A DNA stretch of 64,000 bases from Nocardioides marmorisolisilvae (GCF_003725775.1 NZ_RJSG01000001.1:310262-374261), one strand, 5' to 3'; positions 42,148-51,589 are shown, counted from the first letter of the stretch. Notes: generated by a model not told the origin, from the sequence alone. A program made the numbers and translations.

Positions 42148-42636
42148 ATGGCCGACTCATCGTTCGACATCGTGAGCAAGCTCGACCGCCAGGAAGTCGA
42201 CAACGCCCTCTCCCAGGCCGCCAAGGAGCTGGCTCAGCGCTACGACTTCAAGGGCACCGGGGCCGAGATCAAGTGGTCCGGCGACGTCATCGAGATCTCT
42301 GCCAGTGCCGACGACCGCGCCAACGCGGTCCTCGACGTCTTCAAGGAGAAGCTGATCAAGCGGCAGCAGTCGCTGAAGGTCCTGGACCCGGGCGAGGTCC
42401 GCCAGTCCGGCCGCGAGTCGAAGATCACCGTCGCCCTCAAGGAGGGCATCAGCTCCGAGGACGCCAAGAAGGTCGGCAAGCTGATCCGCGACGAGGGGCC
42501 CAAGGGCGTCAAGGTGCAGATCCAGGGCGACGAGCTCCGGGTCTCCTCCAAGAGCCGCGACGACCTGCAGGCCGTCCAGGCGCTGGTCAAGGGCGAGGAC
42601 CTCGACTTCCCGGTGCAGTTCGTCAACTACCGCTGA
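42148..42636 (+). CDS. YajQ-family nucleotide-binding protein
   Basis: A 162-residue YajQ/DUF520 protein, full length for the family: S-F-D-I-V-S-K at the N-terminus, Y-D-F-K-G-T in the first domain and [10 protein letters not shown] at the C-terminus. It has two ferredoxin-like domains; family members bind nucleotides, with c-di-GMP reported for some. The ATG follows a strong AGGAGGT. Single gene behind the divergent tRNA. Confidence 0.95.
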   Translation: MADSSFDIVSKLDRQEVDNALSQAAKELAQRYDFKGTGAEIKWSGDVIEISASADDRANAVLDVFKEKLIKRQQSLKVLDPGEVRQSGRESKITVALKEGISSEDAKKVGKLIRDEGPKGVKVQIQGDELRVSSKSRDDLQAVQALVKGEDLDFPVQFVNYR

Positions 42637-42656
42637 CACAGCCTGATCCAGGCGGG

Positions 42657-43508
42657 TCAGGCGCCGCCGATCGTCACGATCGCGTCGGTGGCGAACCCGG
42701 CCACCATGCCGACCAGGATGCCCAGGGCCAGCACGTCCATGCGACGGGCGCGAGAGGCGACTCCGAGCAGCTGGCAGACGACGTACACGATCGAGCCCGC
42801 AGCCAGGGTCAGGAACACGACGCTGACCGGATCACTCGTGAACCCGTGGCCGATCCAGGTACCGACGAAGGTCGGACCGCCGCCGATCAGCGCCATCGTG
42901 AGCAGGAAGCCCCACGACGCCCGCTCTCCCGCGGCGGCCAGCGGAGCCACGATGCCGAAGCCCTCGGTCGCGTTGTGCAGCGCGAAGCCGACCACCAGGA
43001 CGGTGGCGAGCGCGACCTCGTCGCGGGCCGCGGACTGACCGATCGCCAGCCCCTCCGCGAAGTTGTGCAGGCCGATCCCGACCGCGATGAGGAGCGCCAG
43101 GCGCCGGCCAGCGGACCAGCTCGCGATTCCGCTCGCGGGGAGGCTCTCCTTCACCGACGCAGCACCAGGTCCGACCTCGGGTGCCGACCCTGCCTTGGTG
43201 TGCAGGTAGCGGTCGTAACCGACGAGGCCGAGGAGACCGACCGTCAGGCCACCGACGAAAAGAGCGCCGTAGCCGAACACCGGTCCCATCCCGCCGGTGT
43301 CCTCGTGCACCGCGGCAAGCCGTGCGTCGAGAGGCTCCCAGGCGCCTGAGAGCACGTCCCAGACGAGGAACAGCAGCACGCCGATCGCGATCGCGTTGAG
43401 GAACAGCTGGAGGACCGGTCGGTTACCACGCATCCGGCCCACAGGCATGCCGAGGAGGATGGTGATGCCGGCGATCGTGCCCAGCAGCAGCGTGGTGCCC
43501 AAGTTCAT
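42657..43508 (-). CDS. ZIP-family metal transporter
   Basis: A 283-residue membrane protein with about eight segments and the two ZIP metal-site motifs H-N-F-A-E-G and H-N-A-T-E-G in adjacent helices. The loop after segment three has a Gly/Pro-rich stretch rather than a His-rich one. It probably imports zinc, iron or manganese. I take the ATG at 43508, which has AAGGAC in front, over a TTG five codons upstream. A 19-base IdeR/DtxR-like box lies 27 bases before the start, pointing to iron- or manganese-dependent repression. Confidence 0.88.
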   Translation of the reverse strand: MNLGTTLLLGTIAGITILLGMPVGRMRGNRPVLQLFLNAIAIGVLLFLVWDVLSGAWEPLDARLAAVHEDTGGMGPVFGYGALFVGGLTVGLLGLVGYDRYLHTKAGSAPEVGPGAASVKESLPASGIASWSAGRRLALLIAVGIGLHNFAEGLAIGQSAARDEVALATVLVVGFALHNATEGFGIVAPLAAAGERASWGFLLTMALIGGGPTFVGTWIGHGFTSDPVSVVFLTLAAGSIVYVVCQLLGVASRARRMDVLALGILVGMVAGFATDAIVTIGGA

Positions 43509-43534
43509 GTCGGTGTCCTTCAAGCTCTCATAGG

Positions 43535-43553
43535 AAAGGCAAGCCTAACCTGC
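43535..43553 (-). promoter_or_regulatory. IdeR/DtxR-like box
   Basis: Minus-strand GCAGGTTAGGCTTGCCTTT matches the iron-box consensus TTAGGTTAGGCTAACCTAA at 13 of 19 positions, including the whole AGGTTAGGCT core. It lies 27-45 bases upstream of the ZIP start. Confidence 0.65.
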
Positions 43554-43576
43554 TTCGATGCCACGCCGACCCGGTC

Positions 43577-43765
43577 TCAGGAGTCGTGGAGGTCGATGAG
43601 AACCAGGGCGAGCACGAGGATGAGGACGCCCAGCGGGAACTCGTCCACGAAGGGCTGGAGGAGGATGGCTACGCTGGCGAGGACTGCGGGAATCCAGGCG
43701 ACGTTCCAGAACCGTCGGGACGGCGGTTCCGACCCGATCCGCGAGTCGCGTTTCGGTCTGCCCAT
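43577..43765 (-). CDS. small hypothetical membrane protein
   Basis: A 62-residue frame: a basic N-terminus of about 18 residues, then two hydrophobic segments (about 22-37 and 44-58) ending in D-L-H-D-S. The hydrophobic pattern and GC-rich third positions support it over the two plus-strand frames that overlap it, but the ribosome binding site is weak. No family recognised. If real, it is a two-pass inner-membrane peptide between the ZIP and PAP2 genes. Confidence 0.45.
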   Translation of the reverse strand: MGRPKRDSRIGSEPPSRRFWNVAWIPAVLASVAILLQPFVDEFPLGVLILVLALVLIDLHDS

Positions 43766-43854
43766 CGCTGCACGCTAGGTGGAGCAGGTTGAACAGAACC
43801 TGACAACGGCCGCGCCCAGCGATGACCGAGGCAGTTGCGCGGGCACAGCTCCGC

Positions 43855-44874
43855 TCAGAGCAAACCCGGCTTCGCGGTCGGCCTGGTTCGAACTCCGATG
43901 GTCAAGGGACCGAGGATCCAGGCCAAGCCAGCGATGACGAGACCGGCCGGGAGGTCCACGAAGAAGTGCCAACCGAGGTAGACGGTGGCGATCATCGTGC
44001 CGACCAGGTAGACGGAGAGCGCGATCACCGTCCTCCGCAGGCGGTGCCACCACGCGAGCCCGATGATCGTCGCCGTCACGCCGACGTGCAGGCTGGCGAA
44101 CGCCGAGACCTGGGCGAACGCGTCGTGGGTACCCGGGTGAGCGAGCAGCTGTGCACGCTCGGCCAGGTAGGTCCGCTGGGTGCGCTGCGCCGTCATGGTT
44201 GGCAGTGAGGCGAAGTCCTGCGGCGCTTCGTGGAACGGTCCGAGGGAGGGAATCAGGTAGTAGGTCCCGGTCCCGAGGATCCAGACCCAGCACAGCGACG
44301 CGATCCCGACGTACGCATCGCGCGTCCTGCGCGCGAGCGCAACAGCAGCGGGGAACGCCAGGATCGCCAGCAGCGCGAACGACGAGTACCAGAGCATGAT
44401 GGCGTGCGCCGAGCTCCCGACGCCGAGCAGGTGGTGCAGCAGGACGGCCGGCGAGTGGCCACCGAAGATCCAGCGATCCCAGCTCTCGAGCATCGCGTCC
44501 CGCGGCTTGTTGAAGGCGTCCCAGCTCTTCAGGTTGTGGTACGTGACGTCGTAGGCCAGGAGCGCCACCGCAGCTGCCGCCAGGCGCCGAGCATCCCAGC
44601 GGCGCCGGATCGAGGCCAGCACGCTGCGCAGATCGCTTCGTCTGCGAGCCCGGATGACACCGTCGGCGACGACGAAGAGCACGAAGACTCCGACGGTCAG
44701 TGCCAGCCGCCCCCGGAAGTACTCACCGCGAGGATCACGGAACGGGACACCCACCACTGCCGATCGCGCGATCCCGACGGCCACGAAGGTGAGGACCAGC
44801 GCCCAGAGCCGTGCGGCTGGACCGAAATACCCGCGACTGACTCGCTCGGGAGATTCGACGACGGTGCTGGTCAC
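43855..44874 (-). CDS. PAP2-superfamily membrane phosphatase/transferase
   Basis: A 339-residue protein with about eight membrane segments. The C-terminal half carries the PAP2 signature: S-A-F-A-S-L-H-V-G (motif C2 with the proton-donor His) and Y-L-G-W-H-F-F-V-D (motif C3 with the nucleophile His and its Asp). This form, S-L-H-x-G and W-H-x-x-x-D, is that of the AUR1/inositolphosphotransferase subgroup, so it may work on a lipid-linked inositol or sugar phosphate. GTG start; lone gene. Confidence 0.82.
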   Translation of the reverse strand: MTSTVVESPERVSRGYFGPAARLWALVLTFVAVGIARSAVVGVPFRDPRGEYFRGRLALTVGVFVLFVVADGVIRARRRSDLRSVLASIRRRWDARRLAAAAVALLAYDVTYHNLKSWDAFNKPRDAMLESWDRWIFGGHSPAVLLHHLLGVGSSAHAIMLWYSSFALLAILAFPAAVALARRTRDAYVGIASLCWVWILGTGTYYLIPSLGPFHEAPQDFASLPTMTAQRTQRTYLAERAQLLAHPGTHDAFAQVSAFASLHVGVTATIIGLAWWHRLRRTVIALSVYLVGTMIATVYLGWHFFVDLPAGLVIAGLAWILGPLTIGVRTRPTAKPGLL

Positions 44875-44967
44875 CTGCGGAGGTTAGGTGCACAACCTTG
44901 AACGTGTGCTGACAGAGGTCGCCAGGCCCCCCAGATTCTGGGGCAACGCGAGGGCAGGTACGAGGAG

Positions 44968-46632
44968 CTACCGCTGATCCGCGGTCACGCTCGGGCAGGC
45001 CGTTCCCCGCGGGACGGCGTACGGGGTGGAGATGCGGTAGCGGCCGGCAGCCGGCGCCCGCAGCACCGCCCAGTCGTCGGAGGTGCTCAGGCACCCGTCG
45101 ACGTTGACCGGGAACGACCCCTCGGTCGGCGCTGACGGCGCACTGATCACCGAGCCGTCCTCGTCGAGCAGCGCCAACCACGGCGAGGAGAGCACCCGGA
45201 GCCGGTAGTCCCCCGGCTTCGGTACGTCGACCACGATCTCGCCGGCGCCGAACTGCACGACCTTCGCGTTTCCACTGATCAGCGGAGTCGGGTCCTGCAC
45301 GGCGTACAAGCGGCCGAACGACCCGGACCACACGAGCTTCAGGTACGACAGACCGCCGCGGATCAGGTTCGCCTCGTCGACGGCGGCCGGGTCGGGTTCG
45401 GTGGTCGGCAGGAACACGAAGCCGACCGCCCAGCGGTCGAGCCAAGCCCGGTACGCGGTCGAGTCCAGCGGCACGTCGCCGTAGAACAGCGGGTTCCGGC
45501 CGGCGTCCGCCTGGCGGTTCCAGCCCCGGGCGAGGTTCACGTACGGCGCCAGCGCGGAGGCCTCGCGGTGGCTGCGCGAAGGAACGACCTCGACGCGAGC
45601 GAGCTCGGCGTGCCGGTCGAGCAGCTGGCGGACCAGTGGCTGCACCTCGTGGGACCAGGTGGAGGCCGATCGGGTGTTGACCACGTCCGCGGTCGCGATC
45701 CCGGCCTGCCAGACCGTCGAGATCAGCACGGCGACCACCGCCGCGTAGGTGACGCGACGGGTCACGGCGAGGTGCTCGGCCGCGACCGCGACGAGCACGA
45801 CGCCCCCGAAGATCAGGGCCAAGCGAGCCACGTTGCTGCCGATCTGCGAGGGGATCAGCAGCACCGCGACGACGCCGAGGGCGTAGAACGCGGCGCCCCG
45901 TCGGACCACCCGCCAGCTGCGCGGTGGCAGCATCGCGCAGCAGAGGCCGACGAGGATCGGCAGGATCGCCGTGACCGGCTTCATCGGCTGCTCCCCGGAG
46001 AACGGGAAGAGCGCCGAGGCGATCAGGATCACCGCGACCGGCGGGATGCCGACCGCGATCGCGGTACCGCGGCGACCGGACAGCCAGAGGGCCGCGGCAA
46101 CGACCCCGAGAAACAGTCCGGCGACCGGGCTGGACGCGGTGGCCAGAGCGGCGAGCAGCCCGGCCGCCAGCCCGCGCGCGACCGGTCGCCCGGGACGTGT
46201 GGCTCCCGGGGCGAAGACGACGGCGACGGCAGCCAGTCCGAAGGCGAGCCCCAGTCCGAACGTCACCCGGCCGGAGAAGGTGTTGCCGGCAATGGCGAAG
46301 GCGCCGTAGAGGGCGGGCAGCATCGGGCGGCGGACCGCCTCGGTCCGCGCGAGGATCAGGGCCAGCAGACCGGAGGCGACCACGCCGGCGAGCACCATCG
46401 TGGTGCGGACGCCGATCAGGGCCATCACGTACGGGGAGAGCACGCTGTAGGACCCCGGGTGCATGCCGCCGTACCAGGCCAGGTCGTACGCCGAGCCGGG
46501 GTGCGCGCGGGCGAACGCGGCCCACGCGTCCTGCGCAGCGAGGTCACCACCACCGTTGGCGATCAGCACCAGCCACACGACGTGCAGCACCGCGGCGGTG
46601 GCGAGCGCAGCCACCACAGGCGCCCTTCTCAT
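44968..46632 (-). CDS. multipass membrane protein, unknown
   Basis: A 554-residue protein: about 11 hydrophobic segments in the first 340 residues, then a soluble extracytoplasmic domain of about 210 residues that ends in beta-rich sequence with two Cys. The layout (membrane bundle, short D/H-containing first loop, C-terminal beta domain) recalls GT-C glycosyltransferase-like proteins of actinobacteria, but I see no firm catalytic motif. It stands between the PAP2 gene and the luciferase-like gene on the same strand, with no overlap. Confidence 0.7.
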   Translation of the reverse strand: MRRAPVVAALATAAVLHVVWLVLIANGGGDLAAQDAWAAFARAHPGSAYDLAWYGGMHPGSYSVLSPYVMALIGVRTTMVLAGVVASGLLALILARTEAVRRPMLPALYGAFAIAGNTFSGRVTFGLGLAFGLAAVAVVFAPGATRPGRPVARGLAAGLLAALATASSPVAGLFLGVVAAALWLSGRRGTAIAVGIPPVAVILIASALFPFSGEQPMKPVTAILPILVGLCCAMLPPRSWRVVRRGAAFYALGVVAVLLIPSQIGSNVARLALIFGGVVLVAVAAEHLAVTRRVTYAAVVAVLISTVWQAGIATADVVNTRSASTWSHEVQPLVRQLLDRHAELARVEVVPSRSHREASALAPYVNLARGWNRQADAGRNPLFYGDVPLDSTAYRAWLDRWAVGFVFLPTTEPDPAAVDEANLIRGGLSYLKLVWSGSFGRLYAVQDPTPLISGNAKVVQFGAGEIVVDVPKPGDYRLRVLSSPWLALLDEDGSVISAPSAPTEGSFPVNVDGCLSTSDDWAVLRAPAAGRYRISTPYAVPRGTACPSVTADQR

Positions 46633-46677
46633 GGCACCTACGGTCCTCGTTCAAACTGAACTGGGACTGAACAGCAG

Positions 46678-47703
46678 CTAGCGCCAGGACAGCTCGGGGG
46701 CGACGTACTTCAGAATGCTCTCCACCACGTGGGCGTTGTACTCGACGCCCAGCTGGTTCGGCACGGTGAGCAGCAGCGTGTCCGCGGCGGCAATGCCCTC
46801 GTCCTCGGCGAGCTGCTTCACCAGCATCTCCGGCTCGGCCGCGAAGCTGCGTCCGAAGATGGCCTGGAAGTTGTCGATCTGTCCGATCTGGTCGCTCGAG
46901 CCGCTGTCGCCCCCGAAGTACGCACGGTCCCGGTCGTCGACCAGCGCGAAGATGCTGCGGCTGACCGAGACGCGTGGCTCGCGCTCGTGGCCGGCTTCCT
47001 TCCACGCCTCCCGGAAGGCCTCGATCTGCTTGCGCTGCTGGACGTGGAACGGTTCGCCGGTCTCGTCGACCTTGAGGGTGGAGCTCATCAGGTTCATGCC
47101 CTGCTCGGCGGTCCAGCGCGCGGTGGCGTCGGACGCGGCGCCCCACCAGATCCGGTCGCGCAGGCCCTCGGAGTGCGGCTCGACGCGGAGCAACCCGGGC
47201 GGGTTCGCGAACATCGGGCGCGGGTTCGGCTGCGCGAAGCCCTCGCCCTTGAGCAGCTCGAGGAACACCTCGGTGTGGTGGCGGGCCATCTCGGACTCGG
47301 TCTCACCCTCGCCCGGCTGGTAACCGAAGTAGCGCCAGCCGTCGATGACCTGTTCCGGTGACCCCCGGCTGATGCCGAGCTGGAGCCGGCCGCCGGAGAT
47401 GAGGTCCGCGGCGCCGGCGTCCTCGAGCATGTAGAGCGGGTTCTCGTAGCGCATGTCGATCACGCCGGTCCCGATCTCGATCCGGCTGGTCCGGGCACCG
47501 ATGGCGGCGAGCAGGGGGAACGGCGAGGCGAGCTGGCGGGCGAAGTGGTGCACCCGGAAGTACGCGCCGTCGCCGCCGAGCTCCTCGACCGCCTCGGCGA
47601 GCTCGATCGACTGGGTCAGCACGTCAGCCGCGGACCGCGCCTGCGACCCGGGCGAGGCCGACCAGTGACCGAAGGACAGGAACCCGATCTTCTTCACGCT
47701 CAC
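46678..47703 (-). CDS. luciferase-like (LLM) flavin-dependent oxidoreductase
   Basis: A 341-residue TIM-barrel protein of the bacterial luciferase group. The opening K-K-I-G-F-L-S-F-G-H-W, the G-A-Y-F-R-V-H-H-F-A segment and I-S-R-G-S-P before a long insertion are typical of the family, which uses reduced FMN or F420. The GTG at 47703 has GGGAGG seven bases upstream; longer frames read into the divergent gene. Substrate not known. Confidence 0.85.
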   Translation of the reverse strand: MSVKKIGFLSFGHWSASPGSQARSAADVLTQSIELAEAVEELGGDGAYFRVHHFARQLASPFPLLAAIGARTSRIEIGTGVIDMRYENPLYMLEDAGAADLISGGRLQLGISRGSPEQVIDGWRYFGYQPGEGETESEMARHHTEVFLELLKGEGFAQPNPRPMFANPPGLLRVEPHSEGLRDRIWWGAASDATARWTAEQGMNLMSSTLKVDETGEPFHVQQRKQIEAFREAWKEAGHEREPRVSVSRSIFALVDDRDRAYFGGDSGSSDQIGQIDNFQAIFGRSFAAEPEMLVKQLAEDEGIAAADTLLLTVPNQLGVEYNAHVVESILKYVAPELSWR

Positions 47704-47736
47704 CCCAACGCCTCCCTGCGCACTACTCTTCCCCGC

Positions 47737-48201
47737 ATGGCCCATCCTCGCGCACGGATCGAGATCGACGCGCCTCTGGACACCGTCTGGGCGGTGATGC
47801 TCGACGTGGACGCCTACGGCGAGTGGAACCCCTTCCTGTTCAAGGCCGAGTGCGCCAGTCCGCCGAAGCCGGGCGACCCGATCACGCTGCACGTGCGCTG
47901 GCCGAACGGCAAGGTCACCACCTCACCCGAGCGCATCCACCTCGTCGAGCACCCGGCCGACGTGGACGGCGTCCGGCGGGCCACCCTCGCCTACGACTAC
48001 GAGGGTCTGCCGTCCAAGCTCGGCCTGGTGAAGGGCCGCCGCTACCAGCGGCTGACCCAGGAACCGGGCGGACCGACGGTCTACGACACCGTCGAGGAGT
48101 TCTCCGGCCCGCTGGTGAAGCTGGCAGGCCCCGCGCGGGTCGAAGCCGGGTTCAAGGTCCACGCCGAGAGCCTGAAGTCACGCGCTGAATCCACAGCCTG
48201 A
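47737..48201 (+). CDS. SRPBCC-family protein (polyketide cyclase-like)
   Basis: A 154-residue START-like protein with the standard opening I-E-I-D-A-P-L-D-T-V-W-A-V-M, the W-N-P-F loop and a C-terminal amphipathic helix. The family binds hydrophobic ligands; members include cyclases and co-chaperone-like proteins. The ATG at 47737 is the first that gives the family N-terminus; it lies 33 bases from the divergent luciferase-like gene. Function cannot be made more precise. Confidence 0.85.
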   Translation: MAHPRARIEIDAPLDTVWAVMLDVDAYGEWNPFLFKAECASPPKPGDPITLHVRWPNGKVTTSPERIHLVEHPADVDGVRRATLAYDYEGLPSKLGLVKGRRYQRLTQEPGGPTVYDTVEEFSGPLVKLAGPARVEAGFKVHAESLKSRAESTA

Positions 48202-48221
48202 GATCGTGATCGAGGATCAGG

Positions 48222-48237
48222 TATAGCAATTGCTATA
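48222..48237. promoter_or_regulatory. palindromic operator of MNT/HEPN module
   Basis: TATAGCAATTGCTATA, a perfect 16-base palindrome. Its right half contains TGCTATAGT, an extended -10-like element, and the ATG of the antitoxin follows 9 bases later, so the transcript is probably leaderless. Binding by the antitoxin's HTH would block the promoter directly. Confidence 0.65.
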
Positions 48238-48245
48238 GTCCAGGG

Positions 48246-48713
48246 ATGGAGGGTCTGTCAGAGGTTGCCCGACGGTGTGACGATGCGATCGAGAGCGCCC
48301 GGGCGGAGCTCGTCGCCGCGGTCCGCCAGGCCGCCGCGAACGGCATGACCCAGTCCCAGATCGCAGCTCAGATCGGCCGCAGCCAGCCCGAGGTCTCCCG
48401 GCTCCTGCACTTCCACGGCAACAGCCCGCGAGCCCTGGCTCTGCGTCGAGTTCGCAGGCAGGTCATCGCGCTGGTCGAGGCCGCGGGCGGGAGCGACGTC
48501 CGGGTCTTCGGCTCCGTCGCGTCGGGTGAGGACGGCGAGAACTCGGACATCGATCTGCTGTTCTCCATGGGGCGCCGCCTCAGCCTGATCGACATCAGTC
48601 GGCTGGAGCACGACATCACCGTGGCCGTCGGGTACGAGGTGGATCTCATTCCCGATCAAGACCTCATTCCTCCCATCAAGGAGCGGGTGCTCGCAGCGGC
48701 CGTAAGCCTGTGA
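48246..48713 (+). CDS. mntA: MNT-type nucleotidyltransferase antitoxin with HTH
   Basis: A 155-residue protein with two parts. Residues about 30-58 form a helix-turn-helix (T-Q-S-Q-I-A-A-Q-I-G-R-S-Q-P-E-V-S-R), and about 80-150 a minimal nucleotidyltransferase domain with the G-S-V-x9-S-D-I-D active site (V-F-G-S-V-A-S-G-E-D). MntA antitoxins inactivate their HEPN toxin by adding AMP to a Tyr. The added HTH suggests it also represses the operon. Its stop overlaps the toxin's GTG start (GTGA). Confidence 0.82.
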   Translation: MEGLSEVARRCDDAIESARAELVAAVRQAAANGMTQSQIAAQIGRSQPEVSRLLHFHGNSPRALALRRVRRQVIALVEAAGGSDVRVFGSVASGEDGENSDIDLLFSMGRRLSLIDISRLEHDITVAVGYEVDLIPDQDLIPPIKERVLAAAVSL

Positions 48714-49032
48714 GTCGAAAGCCGGAGGAAGCGTTTGCAGTCGCGCTGTTCACTTCGGCATCGCGTCGGAGCATCTCGCGCAGGACCTGACAGGCCTGAT
48801 CGTCGTCGACGCCGTCGCCATGAGGATGGCCGCAGGCATCGAGGCGATGAGCAACCTCGACCGGACGTACCTCGAATCACTCTTCAACCGGTGGCCGCAC
48901 ATGTGGGGCATGCGCAACCGCTTGTCGCACGCGTACATCCTCACGGACACAACAACGGTGATCGAGGCCGCCAGGAACGATCTTCCCGGCATCGTGGCCA
49001 TCATCCGAGCCGAGCTCGACCGACTCGACTAG
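48710..49032 (+). pseudogene. hepT: HEPN (HepT-like) toxin, frameshifted
   Basis: GTG at 48710 reads M-S-R-K-P-E-E-A-F-A-V-A-L in frame 2, then the frame is lost at about 48749-48750; frame 1 continues H-F-G-I-A-S-E-H-L to the TAG at 49030-49032. Adding one base restores about 107 residues, the normal HepT length. The RNase motif R-x4-H-x-Y is intact (R-N-R-L-S-H-A-Y). As written the toxin is inactive; a sequencing error or a selected loss would both fit. Confidence 0.7.
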
Positions 49033-49976
49033 GCCGAGGTCGGCACCAGCCAGACATCGTTGCCCTCGGCGAGGGCCAGCGAGCGCTGCGTGGCCCGCGT
49101 GACGGTCACCTGGATCTCCTCGTGCGCGGCGTCGAGCAGCTCGACCCAGAGCCGCACGTCGAAGCCGACCCGCAGCTCACGGGCGATCCGGGCCGGGATG
49201 CCGTTCTCGACCGGGTGCGCGAACACCTCGATGTCGTGCGGGCGCACCAGGGCGCCGTTCAGCTGGGTCGTCGGGCCGAGGAACGACATCACGAAGTCGT
49301 TCGAGGGGGCGTCGTACAGCGTGTCCGGGCTGCCGATCTGCTCGATCCGACCCTCGTTGATCACCACGATCTCGTCGGCGACCTCGAGGGCCTCCTCCTG
49401 GTCGTGGGTGACGAAGACCGTGGTCACGTGGACCTCGTCGTGCAGCCGGCGCAGCCACTCGCGCAGCTCCTTGCGGACCTTCGCGTCCAGCGCACCGAAC
49501 GGCTCGTCCAGCAGCAGCACCGACGGCTCGATCGCGAGCGCACGCGCCAACGCCATCCGCTGGCGCTGACCGCCGGAGAGCTGCGAAGGCAGCCGGTCGG
49601 CGAACTGGGAGAGGTGCACGAGCCCGAGCAGCTCCTCGACCTTCTCCTTGACCTCGGCCTTGGGGCGCTTGCGGATCTCCAAGCCGAAGGCGACGTTCTT
49701 CGCCACCGACATGTGCTTGAACGCGGCGTAGTGCTGGAACACGAAGCCGACGTTGCGCTTCTGCGCCGGCAGGTTCGTGGCCTCGGTGCCCTCGATCACG
49801 ACCGAGCCGCTGTCGGCGTTCTCCAGCCCCGCGATGATCCGCAGCAGGGTGGACTTGCCGCCACCGCTGGGGCCGAGCAGCGCGGTGAGCTGGCCGGTCG
49901 GGATGGACAGGTTGACGTTGTCGAGCGCCACGAAGTCGCCGAAGCGCTTGTTGACGCCAGTGATCTCGATGCTCAT
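49029..49976 (-). CDS. cysA: sulfate ABC transporter ATP-binding protein
   Basis: A 315-residue ABC ATPase: Walker [10 protein letters not shown] (35-43), signature L-S-G-G-Q-R-Q-R, Walker B L-L-L-D-E-P, H-loop V-T-H-D. The C-terminal 90 residues form the regulatory TOBE-like domain found in CysA. Last gene of the sulfate operon, 10 bases behind cysW. Its stop shares a CTAG with the convergent toxin gene's stop. Confidence 0.93.
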   Translation of the reverse strand: MSIEITGVNKRFGDFVALDNVNLSIPTGQLTALLGPSGGGKSTLLRIIAGLENADSGSVVIEGTEATNLPAQKRNVGFVFQHYAAFKHMSVAKNVAFGLEIRKRPKAEVKEKVEELLGLVHLSQFADRLPSQLSGGQRQRMALARALAIEPSVLLLDEPFGALDAKVRKELREWLRRLHDEVHVTTVFVTHDQEEALEVADEIVVINEGRIEQIGSPDTLYDAPSNDFVMSFLGPTTQLNGALVRPHDIEVFAHPVENGIPARIARELRVGFDVRLWVELLDAAHEEIQVTVTRATQRSLALAEGNDVWLVPTSA

Positions 49977-49986
49977 GAGCTGGTCC

Positions 49987-50796
49987 TCACGACTCGTTCT
50001 TGGGTCGCAGCACGGCGACGACCACGATGCAGATGACGGAGGCGAACGCGAGCAGGAAGGAGATCGCGTACGCCGTGGGCTGGTCGAAGTTCTGGTACCG
50101 CTCCTCGACCACGGTGGTGGCCGTCTGTGTGGAGCCGACGATGTTGCCGGAGACGATCTTCACGGCACCGAACTCACCGATCGACCGGGCCAGGGCGAGG
50201 ACGACGCCGTAGACGATCGCCCACTTGATGCTCGGAAGCGTGATCCGGCGCAGCACCTGGACCGGGCTGGCGCCGAGGCTGCGCGCCGCCCACTCCTGGT
50301 CGTCACCGATCTCCTCGAGCACCGGGACGACCTCGCGAATCACCAGCGGCAGGGCCACGAAGGTGGTCGCCATGATCATGCCGGGCGTGGAGAAGATGAT
50401 TTTGATCCCGGCATCGGCCAGTCCGGCGCCGAACCACCCGTTGATCGGGTTGTAGACGAGCAGCAGCGACAGGCCGACGACGACCGGCGAGACCGAGAGC
50501 GGGACGTCGATGAGGGCCGAGAGCGCCCGCTTGCCCCAGAACTCGTAGCGCACCAGCAGGATCGAGATCGTCACGCCGAAGACGAGGTTGATGAGCACCG
50601 AGATCACCGAGACGATCGCGGTCATCTTCAGCGCGTGCACCACGTTCGGGTCGGCGAAGGCGTTGTCCAGCGCGGTGAAGCCGTGGTCGAAGGTGTGCGT
50701 GACCACCAGGCCGACCGGCCAGGCGACGAGCATCACCAGGTAGCCGACGACGAGCAGGCGCAGCACCAGACGCAGGGCGGGATGGGTCCTAACCAC
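49987..50796 (-). CDS. cysW: sulfate ABC transporter permease CysW
   Basis: A 269-residue permease with six membrane segments and the coupling loop [14 protein letters not shown] before F-x-x-I-x-L-P (here V-L-R-R-I-T-L-P). It forms the sulfate/thiosulfate channel with CysT. The GTG start overlaps the cysT stop by 8 bases. Confidence 0.92.
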   Translation of the reverse strand: MVRTHPALRLVLRLLVVGYLVMLVAWPVGLVVTHTFDHGFTALDNAFADPNVVHALKMTAIVSVISVLINLVFGVTISILLVRYEFWGKRALSALIDVPLSVSPVVVGLSLLLVYNPINGWFGAGLADAGIKIIFSTPGMIMATTFVALPLVIREVVPVLEEIGDDQEWAARSLGASPVQVLRRITLPSIKWAIVYGVVLALARSIGEFGAVKIVSGNIVGSTQTATTVVEERYQNFDQPTAYAISFLLAFASVICIVVVAVLRPKNES

Positions 50797-51589
50797 GGCG
50801 CGACACCCGCCTCTGCACCACGTCGAGGGCGACGATCACGACCAGGGCCGCGACCAGCAGCACGACCGCGATGACCGAGGCCGCCGCGGTGTTGTCACCC
50901 TCGATGAAGCCGACGATGCGGACCGAGGCGACCTCGGTCTTGAACGGCAGGTTGCCCGAGAGCAGCACGAGGGACCCGTACTCGCTGATCGCCCGGGCGA
51001 AGGACAGGCCCGCGCCAGCGGCGATCGCCGGCACCAGGCTCGGCAGGATCACCCGGCGGAACGTGGTGAAGCCGTTGGCGCCCAGCGACGACGCCGCTTC
51101 CTCCACGTCCTTGTCGAGCTCCTCCAGCACCGGCTGCACGGTCCGCACGATGAACGGCAGCGTCACGAAGGCGAGCGCCAGGAACACAGCGTTCCTGGTG
51201 TTGGCCTCGTTGACGCCGAACGGGCTCTGCGGTCCGTACAGGGACAGCAGCACCAGACCGGCGACGATCGTGGGCAGGGCGAACGGGAGATCGATGATCA
51301 CGTCGAGGATCGCTGCCCCGGGAAAGCGCTCCCGGACCAGGACCCACGCGATGACCGTGCCCATGACGACGTTGAGCACCGTGACGAGCAGCGAGTCGCC
51401 GATCGTCAGGCGCAACGCCGCCTGGGTCTGCGGATTGGACAGGGTGTGGGTGAAACCCGACCAGCCGCCGGCCGTGGACTTCACCACGACGGCGGCCAGC
51501 GGGATCAGCACCAGCAGGCTGAACCACGTCAGCGAGATGCCGAGGGCCAGGCCGCTCCCCCGTCCGAGGGAGTTGACCTTGCGACTCAT
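50789..51589 (-). CDS. cysT: sulfate ABC transporter permease CysT
   Basis: A 266-residue permease with six membrane segments; E-A-A-S-S-L-G-A-N-G-F-x-T-F-R-R-V-I-L-P is the coupling loop to CysA. The G-R-G-S-G-L-A-L-G start and I-S-E-Y-G-S-L-V near the end are typical of CysT. Overlaps the binding-protein gene by four bases (ATGA). Confidence 0.92.
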   Translation of the reverse strand: MSRKVNSLGRGSGLALGISLTWFSLLVLIPLAAVVVKSTAGGWSGFTHTLSNPQTQAALRLTIGDSLLVTVLNVVMGTVIAWVLVRERFPGAAILDVIIDLPFALPTIVAGLVLLSLYGPQSPFGVNEANTRNAVFLALAFVTLPFIVRTVQPVLEELDKDVEEAASSLGANGFTTFRRVILPSLVPAIAAGAGLSFARAISEYGSLVLLSGNLPFKTEVASVRIVGFIEGDNTAAASVIAVVLLVAALVVIVALDVVQRRVSRRG

